DNA of 64,000 nt from the NCBI GenBank assembly GCA_015039365.1, contig WION01000096.1, forward strand, positions 105,603-169,602, written 5' to 3'. Positions 10,926 through 22,300 of the stretch are shown here, in pieces. The position numbers were made by a program, and so were the translations under genes. The first letter of the stretch is position 1, and each line of letters begins with the position of its first letter. Source of the DNA: Amanita rubescens (Eukaryota > Basidiomycota > Agaricomycetes > Agaricales > Amanitaceae). A model generated the notes under the pieces. That model worked only from the letters and a program-made list of their open reading frames with translations. It was not told where the DNA came from and ran no database searches.

Positions 10926-11997
10926 TGTTACAAACGTACGTCATGGCCCATCTTTTTCTTTATCTTATCGACTATGTCATCCCTCCTACGTCATTGTTCG
11001 CATATGCGTTCCTTCCGGAACATGATGAAAATATATAAACTATATATTATATTGATAATATATTGTAAATATATTCTTATCTTATCAGATTTTCTTATCA
11101 TATCTAAGATAAGATGATACTGATCTTATCTATCTCCTTTAGTATAGATTAAGTAGATATAAATACGCTTGCGTCATAGTTACTAGATATGATTCCTTAT
11201 GAATCATATATCATCATTCTACAGCAATCTGTCAAGAATGAACTCTATAATATCTGTCATACAGCAATATGTCAGATGTGACAGAACCCTATAATTTCTG
11301 TCAATCATTATGACTAGAAATAGATCATATGATACGTTATGACTGACATATTGTCATATGATGAGTCAATATGACGATAGCTGTGTAATACAAAACACAC
11401 CTTATCATCCAATAGGATAAGGTCCGTAGATAGCATAGTTTACACTTATTTGTATCTCAGACAATATATAAGGAGGGACAATTTGTCGTTCCCTCCTAAC
11501 TTCTTACTCTCATCCACACATCTTATAGTTGAGCCTCAGCTCCTATAAAGTCCTTCAAACCAACCTCCCACCTTCACAGTAAGTCGGTTCCTTACTCAGT
11601 ACCATGTACACTGCGCTGCTGCGTTGGACTCCATGATGAGGAGACTTCCAACTTCTTCAGAACATTCATCGTTTATCATATGCTATTTCGTTTATCACAT
11701 GCATGTCAATTATCACATGTAAACCATTTCATTATCACATGCAACTGTTTCGTTATCACATGCAAACTTACTTACCATATTTGCGTATATACCTTGTACT
11801 ATATAAAACATGCAAATATACGACTAGACCTCAGTCTAGTTTTAACAGTCAAAATCTGTCTCGTTATCATCTAAGCTCCCTTGAGGACTTATCCGATAAT
11901 ACTCTTATTCTTTGAACGTTCTTAAGTGCCGGAACTCCCTTGAGGAACCTATGGTACCTGATAGGCTTGACTTACCAGTGAACGAACAAATGTAACA
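10926..11997 (+). mobile_element. Solo LTR, family B (copy B1), interrupted by LTR A2
   Basis: The sequence begins TGTTACAAACGTACG and ends CGAACAAATGTAACA and is flanked by the 5-bp duplication CTATT (10921-10925, 11998-12002). It matches the LTRs of element B (16711-17140 and 24681-25089) in the opposite orientation. At 11023 it is interrupted by a 637-bp solo LTR of family A. The right part (11660 onward) contains several copies of a unit of about 20 bp based on TTTCGTTATCACATG. It also contains the TATA box and the AGTCTAGTTTTA self-primer sequence typical of this family. Confidence 0.88.
11023..11659 (-). mobile_element. Solo LTR, family A (copy A2), nested in B1
   Basis: This is a 637-bp family-A LTR in inverted orientation relative to A1. 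On the plus strand it begins TGATGAAAATATA and ends CCAACTTCTTCA. The 5-bp duplication GAACA lies at 11018-11022 and 11660-11664, inside the B-family LTR. A2 therefore inserted into the B-family LTR after that LTR had arrived. The different duplications of A1 and A2 show two independent insertions rather than one long-inverted-repeat element. Confidence 0.85.
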
Positions 11998-12002
11998 CTA
12001 TT

Positions 12003-12317
12003 GTTTTGACTTGCATACTGCATAATATGTGCCCTTAGAGCTGTATTATATAAGCAGGGGAAACCTGTGGGCATGTTAGCAGAATCATTAACCATAAAGT
12101 TGAATTTCATTTTGAAGACTTTATTGAAAGAAGCCCTAAAGTGCCCCAAATGCCTCTGCTAGAGCTGGATGAGAGCATCTGCTCCACCTCTAATTAGACA
12201 GGGTTAGTGGGAGCTACAGGTGCATGACCTTTGCATTTTTAACATATGTAGGCATGTCACCTGCTCTCATCTCATACACCCCCACACTGTATGGGATCAC
12301 ATGCTTGCCTGTCACAA
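12003..12317. other. No feature identified
   Basis: Short stretch between the solo LTR and a local tandem duplication. No coherent coding frame or repeat was recognised. Confidence 0.3.
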
Positions 12318-12492
12318 CCCTCTTGTCAAAATCTGTAAAAAAATGCTTGATGATACCCATATCATTTTCCCATAAAAAACACTGCCAAACAACTGTGGGA
12401 GTAACCCTCTTGTCAAAATCTGTGAAAACAATGTTGTCTGATGATACCCATATCATCTTTCCCATAAAAACATGGCCAAACAACTGTGGGAA
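12318..12492. repeat. Tandem duplication of about 87 bp
   Basis: Two copies of a unit starting CCCTCTTGTCAAAATCTG (12318 and 12405) each run through GATACCCATATCAT and CCAAACAACTGTGGGA. A shorter third trace (CACTGCCAAACA) occurs near 12580. The open frames across this stretch are repetitive for this reason. Confidence 0.7.
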
Positions 12493-13610
12493 CACATCAA
12501 TTTATGATATCACATCCCCTTGTAACAAAGAAATGCTATCTGATGAGTCCTATATTGTTTTCCTATGTCACATGACCAAAAAACACTGCCAAACATCCTC
12601 CTACTTCCCCATATATGCATCACAGCACTCAAAATATGTCAAGTCCTGGCCAAGTGCACCTAATTCGAGGTAGTTACAGAACCTGGTTTCTCTGCACCAG
12701 AATCAGGCCAACTTGGAAATCTGGGCCACTGCTGCGCACAGCAGGTCCAAGGCCATCTTATAATTATATTATTGAGTCAATGTGCACATGTTTGTTTGGG
12801 AATTACTGGCACTTACCAAAAAGGAAATAATTGTGTCTCAAGATTCGGAATAAAACCAAGTCCTTCATTACACTCAGCCTCAGAATTATTGCTACATTTG
12901 CTCATACTCACAGGATAAGTGTTAAAGAGGATTTGCTGACTAATGTTGATGCAAATGCAACATTGTATGCAGAATCTCTATTGTAAATGTTATGTTGATT
13001 GCAGAAATTGCTGGTATGTCTTGTGCTGTCAACTCTTTTGCGAATATATTGGATGAGGCAAGGGTCAGCAAGGTTTACTATCTGGGCATTCATACCAAAG
13101 CTCTCCTTGGGCTGCTTGCAGGACACCATGGCATTAATGCAATGCTCACAATGAGTTTGGACCCCAATCAGAAGAGCACTGTTCAAGCCCAGCCCTCCTT
13201 GGATCAGGTACATTATGTATCTTACATCCATTCACCACCTATTGATGGTTGTATTCATTTATAGGATGTACTGGATAAAACTCTGATTTCCAGCTTTTGT
13301 GTATCTTGAACCAAGATGGGTGACACAACCTGATTGCTTGTGGCTGTCACTTTGCCAGAACAGTGGATTCCAATAAAGACTATTATTTTGACACCATAGC
13401 AATCAGCCAGACCTGCCCCAGTTCCAAACTCATAGGTGGGACTAGGCTAACAGACTTGAATTTCTTAGACTATAATTCAGAATCCCATTTGTTTGGCTGC
13501 AGTGATGATTTTGAGTTAATACAGGTACATCTGCACCCAGCTCAACCTACATTACACTGCTCATAACTTCCAAGTATCTGGACCAGCATGGTTGACAGTA
13601 ATGTAGGCTG
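12493..13610. other. Decayed sequence with an unrecognised protein fragment
   Basis: A plus-strand frame at about 12992-13264 (product containing SFANILDEARVSKVYYLGIH) has protein-like composition but no family I can name, and no start, splice pattern or continuation could be built around it. It may be part of an old transposon-borne gene. The remainder is featureless. Confidence 0.25.
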
Positions 13611-14605
13611 TAGGGTTTTAAAGTCTGGTTTGGTCTGGTTTTTTAGCTATTTTTAGGGCAACCGGACCAAGACTGGTCTTTCAGAATGCCTAAATCTGGA
13701 AGGACTGGACTGCAACTGCAAAAGACCAGTTGCATGCAGTCTTTTGCAGTTGTGCAACTGGTTTGGACTGGTTGCAACTGGATTTTGTCACAAACCAACC
13801 AGTCTTAACTTGTCATGAACTGGTCAACCAAGGTAAAAAAAACTCCGCCAATGGTGATACTGTAATGGGCAGATTATTTTTAGGTCAATTTAGGTCAACT
13901 AAGGTAAAAAAAAACTCCACCAATGGTGATACTATAATGGGCAGAGTATTTTTAGGTCAACTAAGGTAAAAAAAAAACTCCACCAATGGTGATACCATAA
14001 TGGGTGGAGTATTTTTAGATCAACTAGGGTAATAAAAAAAACTCCGCCAATGGTGATACTGTAATGGGCAGAGTATTTTGAGGTCAACTAAGGTATAAAA
14101 AATACTCTGCCAATGGTGATGCTGTAATGGGTGGAGTATTTTGAGGTCAACTAAGGTATAAAAAATGCTCTGCCAATGGTGATGCTGTAATGGGTGGAGT
14201 ATTTTTAAGTCAACTAAATTAGAAATACTACTCCGCTGATGATGACACTGTAATTAGTGGAGTATTTTTATGTCAACTGAGGTAAAAATGCTTGGATGAT
14301 TGTCATATTTTCAAAATTTATGTACATTGAAACTATTCTAAGGGTATATGCTAAATATAGAAGGTCAGGTAGGTGCATGGATGCATGAATTTGAGGGTTA
14401 CTGAGCAGATATGGAGTGTTGGAGGAGTAGATGCATGAAGTGACTCTTGGATGACATTGACATTGTTATTTGTAAAAATAACCAGTTGCAACCAGTTGCT
14501 CCTGTCAAATCAGGCAACCACAACCAATGGTCCAGTTGCAGACCAGTCCAGTCTCGGTCTGGTCCGGTCTTTTTTTGGTCCTTGCAACTGGACTTTAAAA
14601 CCCTA
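13611..14605. mobile_element. hAT-like non-autonomous element (MITE-3)
   Basis: This 995-bp element has ends TAGGGTTTTAAAGTC and GACTTTAAAACCCTA and the exact 8-bp target duplication GTAGGCTG (13603-13610, 14606-14613). Termini and subterminal CAGTTGCAACTGG/ACCAGTT-rich sequence are related to MITE-2. The centre is a tandem array of palindromic units described separately. It has no transposase. Confidence 0.9.
13842..14275. repeat. Seven-copy array of ~63-bp palindromic units inside MITE-3
   Basis: Units start near 13842, 13914, 13976, 14041, 14104, 14167 and 14230. Each begins with an A-run, then ACTCCGCCAATGGTGATACT, then TAATGGGCAGAGTATTTT and AGGTCAACTAAGGTA. The first and second segments are imperfect inverse copies, so every unit can form a small hairpin. 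The same hairpin theme is present in MITE-1. Confidence 0.85.
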
Positions 14606-14756
14606 GTAGGCTGTTGGTGTCAAGAAGTCAGATCTTGATGCTAATTTTTGGTGCTGATTGGCAAATGAGCTCCACTGTGTTTTCCCATGATTTGAGCAAC
14701 AAAGGTTTGACTTCACTTCACAAGCTTATTGACTTTGTGTACCTGGCTGCTCTACA

Positions 14757-15332
14757 TCAAGGAAGTTTGATCAGCTTCATCACTGTGTTTACAGTGAAAA
14801 CATTACAAACCTTTCCCAAATCTACCATCATTAGGTCAAGATCAACATTATGGCTTGATGGGCCCTCTGGCAGTACCCCCAACTTGGGGTTGGTTTGGGC
14901 TTCATTGCCATCATTTAAGTTGGCTGTCCTGCTTCTGTTACTATTCTTCAATGTTTCCTGGATTCTGGCTTCCAACAATTTCCTTATCCCTTGCTTGTAC
15001 CCAAAGTGCAAATAAGAAGCATAGTCTTGGCACTTGGGCATAAGTTTGTCCACATCATCCCCATCTTTTGTAATGATCCTGATATGGGATTTATATGCAT
15101 GTGAGGAAAAGATGTAGGTTACAAGTTGGAGGACCATACCAGTGAACTTGAGTTTCTCTGTCTTTTCCACACTGAATTCCTTCTTGTTGTTTGCCTTTCC
15201 AAACTCAATCCTGAGTGACATTCTCAACAATAAAAGGCTGGCAAGAATGAGAAGATTAGGGTCAGAAGAAACCCCTGCTCTTTTGTTGAATGTACAATCA
15301 CAAGTGCATGCATCTTGGACTCTTGGGTGCAA
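14757..15332 (-). CDS. Unrecognised protein or gene fragment (up to 191 aa)
   Basis: A minus-strand frame stays open for 191 codons. The better part of the product includes LRIEFGKANNKKEFSVEKTE and a region with KDGDDVDKLMPKCQDYASYL, followed by a long amphipathic helix and a hydrophilic tail. The composition is protein-like, but I recognise no family. The first 25 residues overlap sequence of a different character and are probably not part of the protein. It lies between a hAT-like element and other decayed repeats, so a transposon-derived or pseudogene origin is as likely as a functional gene. Confidence 0.3.
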   Translation of the reverse strand: MHPRVQDACTCDCTFNKRAGVSSDPNLLILASLLLLRMSLRIEFGKANNKKEFSVEKTEKLKFTGMVLQLVTYIFSSHAYKSHIRIITKDGDDVDKLMPKCQDYASYLHFGYKQGIRKLLEARIQETLKNSNRSRTANLNDGNEAQTNPKLGVLPEGPSSHNVDLDLMMVDLGKVCNVFTVNTVMKLIKLP

Positions 15333-16479
15333 TCATTGAGCACGGGAACACATCATTCCCATTTTGGTACAGTTTTGATCCTGATGCTTGTTATATTAAC
15401 TATACAGTTTCTCGTATATATTGACATTGTGGCTTGCTCCATATACCTCAGTCGTTTCTCACACACAACTGAGGTGAGCTTATGTTTTCCCCTTATATCA
15501 TTTACGTTGTAACGTACCGATTCCGGTTACGTTGTGCAGCAGGCATCCGCAGCCCAATATTCCGACGCACTTAAACCTTCGCACCTCAACACGCATACAC
15601 GATGCCAAGGGCTCAACCCGCCGACTCGACATATTCATACAGCAAGGCATTCTGCATACGTGCACAGACCATTGGAGGAGCTCAGGATGATTGCAGTGAG
15701 TGCGCCTCATGCATATTGGTTTATATACGGCTTCATTGTACTGTATGGACATTGAATATACTGCCCCTCTCTCCTCTGCATCCGTCTGATATCTCTCCAT
15801 CGCAACTTCGTTGCACTCACGTTCCTTTATGTCACGGGTTCACTCCATCATCGTTGTACGCTTTCGCACTTGTCTGACATCTTTCCGTTGCGACACATCT
15901 TCATCGGACTTACATCCGTTTGCATTGCAGGTTTACTCCGTCACCGTCGAACCCTCCGTCTCCATACTCCGTACAATCCCATTTGTTAAGCCTTTCCTTT
16001 GGACCCCTTTGGGCAAACAAGTACATCGCACGCCCTTCTCACACGTTTCAACATGATTACTTATTATAGTTTAGCTTGATACTCATTCTACAGGTAGCTA
16101 AACTAATAAAGTTGTTTCTCACACATGACTGAGCTCAATACTCATTCTACATCTTTGTGACCACCTAGAATGATAATCAGCTCACTTGGAAAATTGTTGC
16201 AACATCCTCTGTTGTATGCCTATGCTGACACACATCAATGTGCCAATCTGATATAAACAGAGGACCATGTACCACAGCACTCATCTGCTCCACTCTGTTT
16301 GCCTGATCTTTCAATTCATCAACTGTCCAATCAATTCATTCCGTACCCCACCAAAGTTCATGGATATCATCATGGAAACCTTCAGTGATTTGATTCAGCT
16401 GATTCAACTGATCCTGCCATTGCAAGTCTCCTTTACATGAGTCTATGGCAATAGCAAAGGGCAGTACACATGCTGTGAG
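15333..16479. other. No gene recognised; short direct repeats
   Basis: The motif TTTCTCACACA-ACTGAG occurs at about 15453 and again at about 16114, and GATACTCATTCTACA at about 16078 and 16140. This suggests an old insertion or duplication whose limits I could not define. The part from 15530 to 16030 is richer in C and in CpG than its surroundings. Confidence 0.3.
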
Positions 16480-16665
16480 TAGTGTTTGAAAGTCCAGTCC
16501 ATTAGGACTGAAAAACCTGGAACCAGACCAGACTGTGACCAGATTAGGACTGGGATGGTCCTTGGTCACACAGGGTCCTTCCTGAAGTGGACCAGTCTTT
16601 TTTCAGATTTTTAAAAATAAAAAAACTGCAAAAAACCAGTTTGGACCAGTTTGGACTGGTCCTTT
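16480..16665. mobile_element. hAT-like relic
   Basis: TAGTGTTTGAAAGTCCAG at 16480 is a variant of the hAT-like terminus, followed by GGACTGG/CCAGTTTGGACC-rich sequence of the MITE-2/3 type. No clean right end or target duplication is visible. It ends shortly before element B. Confidence 0.5.
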
Positions 16666-16710
16666 TAGTCCTATATACATGGAACCTATTTTACATTTGT
16701 TACCCTCTAT

Positions 16711-17140
16711 TGTTATGTTTGTTCGTTCACTGATAAGTCAAGCCTATCAGGCACCGTAGGTTCCTCAAGGGAGTTCCGGCACTTAAGAACGTTCAAGAAA
16801 TAAGAGTGTTATCAGATAAGTCCTCAAGGGAGCTTATACGATAACGAGACAGATTTTGACTGTTAAAACTAGACTGAGGTCTAGTCGTATATTTGCATGT
16901 CTTATATAGTACAAGGTATATACGCAAATATAGTAAGTAGGAATGCATGTGATAACGAAACGGTCGCATGTGATAATGAAACGGTTTACATGTGATAATC
17001 GACATGCATGTGATAAAATGAAATGGCATATGATAAACGATGAATGTTCCTGAAGGAACACATATGCAAACAGTGACATAGGAGGAATAACGGAAGTGAT
17101 AAGATAAGAAAAAGATAGGCCATGACGTACGTTTGTAACA
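16711..17140 (-). repeat. 3' LTR of element B
   Basis: 430 bp. It contains three tandem-like copies of a unit based on GCATGTGATAACGAAACGG, one more than the 5' LTR. Three substitutions relative to the 5' LTR all read CA where the 5' LTR has CG. Confidence 0.9.
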
Positions 17141-17155
17141 TAGCCCTTCTCCTAC
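17141..17155 (-). other. Polypurine tract of element B
   Basis: On the minus strand GTAGGAGAAGGGCTA directly precedes the 3' LTR. Element D has the similar GTAGGGGAGAGCTAG in the same place. Confidence 0.7.
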
Positions 17156-17197
17156 ATACGAAGTCCAATATTCACCGAATATTGAAATAATTTGTGA

Positions 17198-19309
17198 CTA
17201 CGTGTCACGATTGTGTTCGGCGTCGCTGTCATAGGTGTAAGAGTCTTCGTTTTCTTGCCAAGGATGATGGCGGCGGCGGCGGTTATCGGTAAGACGTTCT
17301 TGAAGAGTCGGTCGCTCTTCTCGTGTATTGGAGGCAGTCATAGTGGCAACAGGACGTGACTGTCCTCGTGTCGATTGGCCTCGGCGATTTCCAAGGTTTC
17401 GTCGTGACAGTGGGGGTCCGGTGGTAGTAGTGGTGAAGCGGTTGCCTGGTGGGCGAGTATTTGTTCCTCGTCGTCTTCTTTCGATAAGCGGGGAAGGTTC
17501 GCCTTGTTCGAGTTGGGCGGAATCAATAGTAGTAGCGGGTGAAGCGGTAGAAATTCGTCGTTCAGGGATTTGTTCAAATGGCGTGGGTAGCGACGATTGT
17601 GTTATAGCGTCTGGATAAGTGGGAGGCGGGGTTTCCTCATGTATCGATCCTCGGCGTATTTCTCATCGTTGATGGTGCTCGGTAGTGTGATGTGGGGCTC
17701 CGCACATGTAACAGCCTTGAGTTCCAGGGATATCTTCTCCTTCAAAGGCTAAGTTATTCGGTTCGAATGATACCAATCGTTCAGCTGAGGGGTCAGGTCC
17801 GTGCAGGTGAAAGATAGTGCGACGTGTCGTATTTTCAGGGATAGGGACATCGCGTCCTTCAATTTTAATCGTCGTTTGTAGTTGTCGTAGTATAGTTACA
17901 TCCCAACCATCAGGAGTCATCATTGGGTTGAGACGGTCGCTAAGGGTTCGAATACGTTCGAACGTAGCATTGACGGGAGTGCGGGGAAATACAGGGCGTC
18001 CGTGCATCCAGGCCATGCCAGTGTCTAAAGCGGGTTGTCGTGTTGGTTGGATGAAATGGTGACGATGTCCGGCAGTGGTAAGACGGGTTGCTTCTTCGAG
18101 GTATACGTCTCCTCGTAAGTCACAAAACCAATGAATATTGTTCCAGATCATCAGGGTGATCCAGCGGTTGCGTTGCGGTTCTCGGAACCGGCGGGTGAGA
18201 TTAATGATGATGTTAACGAGGGCCATCAGATCAGGGCGAACATATCTATTCAAGATGAACAGATAGTTGTTGGCAAAGGTCCAGGACGTAAATAATGTCC
18301 AGATTCGATAAAAGGCTCGTCGAATTATCGGATCAACGAAGGAAGGGATGGCGTAGTGCGTCAAGATGACGTCAATAGCAGGGATATCAGGTGCAGGCAC
18401 ATTAAAATTGTCGTCGTTGACAGAAGCGTACTGAAATAAGAACCTAGGAATAGGTCCTTCGGCAGGGAGTCTAGGCACTGGGCTCATAGATTGAGTATAG
18501 GTTTCCCTCATTAAATCTAATGGGGTGTAAAGGGGCCTTGGCGATGGGGTGTTTTCTGGGAAGACAATAGGGATTGAGATGGGATTGACGAGTCTTTCAT
18601 TGATCTCGTCATCGGTGATGGCGTTAGCGGTGACAACATCGAGTTCGGCAGCAACAGCGTTAGCAGCAGTGGAAATGGCGGCGGTGGTTGCAGCATTGGT
18701 GGCGGCGATGGTCCTTGCTCTTTCAAGGTAGTTGTTAACGAGTTCTTCATCAATGGGAGGAATTCCCATAGTAAAAGCGGTGGTATTGAACATGAGTAAT
18801 CCTTCTCGCATTATCCGGATGTCTTCAGGGGTGGTGTCGGGACGTGGTCCGCGTGCATAGGTGATGACCATTTGGTCTCTGGTGGCGAATACTTGAGCTA
18901 CCATTTCCTGCATCTCAAGTGGCACAGGAGTATTAGGGGGAATAGCGTTCCCCATATCTGTGACGTTTCGCATTAGTTCTTCTATCGTAGAATCGTTCGA
19001 TGATGGAAGGGTATAGGACAAATCAGAAGATAAAGAGTCTTCATTTCGGGGTATGAATTCCTCGTCAGAAGGAATTATAGGGAACCATTCTGTACCGATA
19101 GATGTATAATGTAACATACAGATGGGAGGAGGAATTGGCAATGGCGCGGGCGATTCCTCTCTAGAAGGGGTCGGAGGGACGGTTTCCTCGACGACTGTTG
19201 AAGCGGCTGGAGTAGCAGCGGCGGACAGGTTGTTAATGGGGGAGGACATGGTTTCAAGAACGGCGTTTTCATGATTTACGAGTAGTGGGGATAATTGCTG
19301 TGATTCCAT
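17198..19309 (-). pseudogene. ORF3 of element B, unknown function, one stop
   Basis: An extra gene between pol and the 3' LTR. It starts with ATG at 19309, overlapping the end of pol by about 40 nt, and reads to a TAG at 17198-17200, about 703 codons. A single in-frame TGA at 17663-17665 interrupts it. The N-terminal 60 residues are Ser/Pro/Thr rich, an Ala/Thr-rich helix follows near residues 190-240, and then come Trp/Arg-rich segments such as IIRRAFYRIWTLFTSWTF. Just before the stop is a CCHH cluster, CYMCGAPHHTTEHH. The tail after the stop is Arg/Pro/Ser rich and ends in an acidic Asp/Glu/Tyr segment. Element D has a related ORF in the same place, so this is part of the element. No signal peptide or membrane segment typical of an envelope protein is evident. 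The CCHH cluster suggests nucleic-acid binding (inference). Confidence 0.75.
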
Positions 19310-22300
19310 GTTGTTCCTTATATTCGTTTAAGGTCTCCTCGGAGTGTTCTAGGTTTTCCTCGGTTTCCCATGAATTGTCAGATGTCGGATAGCCTTTCCA
19401 TTTGACTAAAAATTGCCATTGGTTTCCTTTTCTTCGGTGCGAGACAATTGTCTCGATTTCGTATTCTTCTTTGTTATCTATAAGGTCTGGGGTTGGTCTA
19501 GTAAAGTTTGGACCATGTGTTTCGTTCTCGTGGTAAGGAGTAAGGAGTGAAACATGAAAAACGGGGTGAATCTTCCATCTTGGGGGAAGTTCAAGTTTAG
19601 CGGTGACAGGTCCTAAGATCTTCTCGATCTTGAACGGTCCTTCTCGTCTAGGCGAGAATTTTCTTATTTATCCTGTTTTCAGGTTTCGTGAGTCTAGCCA
19701 TACCAAGTCTCCTTCTTTAAATGTGGGAGATTTCCCTTTGACACGTTGAGTCATTAGCTGTCTGGCTAATTCGTGTGCAGCGAGAGCTTCATCTCGTATT
19801 TGCGTTAAGACCTTGAAGCGGTCTTCAGCGGCGGGTACGTTGATTCGCGGGAATGCTGTGGGGATAGCCACAGGCTCTATTCCAAACATGATTTCAAATG
19901 GCGTCATCTTGGTAGATTGATGTATCCGTTGATTGTGCGCGAATTCTGCTAATGGCAGATGATCTTTCCACTGTTTTGGATGATCAACGCAGTATAACCG
20001 GAGGTAGGTTTCTAGCTCCTGATTGAGTCATTCCGATTCTCCGTCAGTTTGCGGATGAAAGGCGGTTGACTTTCTATGATCAATTCCGAAGATTTTGCAG
20101 ATTTCTTCGAAAACGTTGGAGGTAAATTGTGGTCTTCTATCAGATATGAGGATTGTCGGTAACCCGTAACGTTTGTAAACGTCGTTAATGTAAGAATTGG
20201 CAGTATCCATAGCGGTAAAAGATTTTTTGCATGGTATGAATATTACGCCCTTTGTTAAGCCTTGATCGACCATGGTCAAAACAGAATCAAAACCGTCGAT
20301 AATTGGCAGATCTGTGATGAAGTCCATCGAAACTTGTTCGAATGGGCGTGTGGCGTGGGATTTAATAGGCATCAAACCCGGTGTGATCGGGTGTGTATTA
20401 ACCTTCATTTGTTGACATAAGGCACAGCCTTCGACCCATTTAGATATGGTCGTTGTCATTCCAGGCCAATAATAGTCACGGCGGATAAGCTCTAGTGTCT
20501 TTAATCGTCCAGGGTGACCCATAACTACGGGGTCATGATGTGATTTGATTATTTCGTTTCGTAATTCTTCGTTTTGAGGAACATAAACGCGTCCTTGATA
20601 ATGAATGATGTTGTCGTCATTCTTCCAGTCATTAAACTTTGATCGGAGGGGTAGTTTTCCGTGTTTAAGACCGTCGATTACAACCTTAGCGAATTTGTCT
20701 TGTGGCAATAATTCAGTGATTTTATCTGCCCAAAATACATTGATCGCGGCAATAACCATGTCATCAGTGATCATGGTTTGCGGGATTTCTTTTGCTTTTG
20801 CCTCTTCTTCGTTAATATGGTCAGGGCGTCTTGATAAAGCGTCTGCCTGAATAAGTTTTGATCCAGGGACGTGTTCTAACTTGATATCAAACTCGGTGAT
20901 TTCTTGCCACCAGTGTGACTGTCTGGCGGTCATCTTTTGCGGATGTTTGTAATATGATAAATTTTTATGATCACAGTGGATCATAATCGTGTGTGGGCTT
21001 CCTTTTAGAAGGTGTCTCCAGGTTTCAAACGCTTTCTTTATTGCTAATAACTCGTGATCGTATACTTGATATCTTTGTTCGGTATCGCTTAACTGATGAC
21101 TGATAAATCCGCATGGGTGCAGTTCTCCATCAGATCCCCGTTGTTTCATGACGGCTCCTACCGCCCAGTTTGACGCATCGGTCTCTAATAAAAACGGTTT
21201 CGTCAGATCTGGCATTACTAGAACCGGTTCTTCTAGGAATTTCTCCTTTAACGTGTCAAATGCTTTTTGACATTCTGCATCCCATCGGAAAGGAACTGTT
21301 TTCTTTGTAAGTTCCGTGAGCGGAGCCACTATTTCGGCTTAGTTTCCTATAAATTTCCTGTAAAAGTTTGCGAACCCTAGAAATGACCGTATTTGTTTAA
21401 CAGTTTTCGGTTCAGGCCATTTGCTGATTCCAGCGAGTTTTACAGGGTCCATCATGATCTTTCCTTCTTTAACAATCATCCCAAGGAATTCGACTTCCTT
21501 GGCGACAAATTTACATTTTTCCAGTTTCAGGAACAGATCGTTTTCTTTCAGCCGTTGCAAGACTTGCTTAGTGCGCTCCCTCGTTTCTTCCTTGTTCGCT
21601 CCATATATCAACATGTCGTCAATGTAGACGACTAGCCATCCTTCAGCTATCATGTCACGGAAGTATTCGTTCATCATCGTTTGAAATGTTGACGGTGAAT
21701 TGCATAATCCAAAGAGCATTACGGTAGGCTCGAAGAGACCACGGTTCGTTGTGAACGCGGCCTTCCATTCGTCGCCTTTCTTTATTCACACATTATTGTA
21801 ACCCCATCGGAGGTCTAATTTGGAGAAGTATTTCGCTTTTCTTAGTTTTAATAGTAAGTCGGATACTAAAGGAAGGGGATAGGCATTCCGTTTCGTCCAG
21901 CTATTGATGTATCGGTAATCTTGGCAGGGTCTCAACTCTCCTTTTTCTTTCTTTGCAACGTAAAAGAAAGGAGATGCTTGCGGGGATTGTGACGGTCAAA
22001 TATAACCTTTTTTGAGCTGTTCGTTGACCCATTTATTCATTAGCTGTTCTTCGTGGATTGATAACGGATAATTCTTTGCCACTTTAGGTTTAAACCCTTC
22101 TTTCAGATCTATCGCATGATCCCATTGTCGTGAGATGGGAAATCGTTCTGACGTCTGTTTATCAAAAACTTTTCTCCATTTGTCATATTCAGGGGGTAAT
22201 TCTACTTTTGTAGATTTATCTTCGTGTTCATGTGTGAGCGCTTGAGACGCTGATGTTTTTGCTTGGATCCAAAGGTGATCAGTCTCGAGATCTTCGTCCT

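Noticed and set aside
9565..11659. The two family-A arms look like one element with terminal inverted repeats of about 600 bp
   Set aside because: Each arm has TG...CA ends and its own different 5-bp target duplication, and one of them is inside another LTR. They are two solo LTRs.
17663..19309. ORF3 of element B as an envelope gene
   Set aside because: Position fits, but no signal peptide, no convincing membrane anchor and no furin-like site are visible. The CCHH cluster suggests nucleic-acid binding instead.
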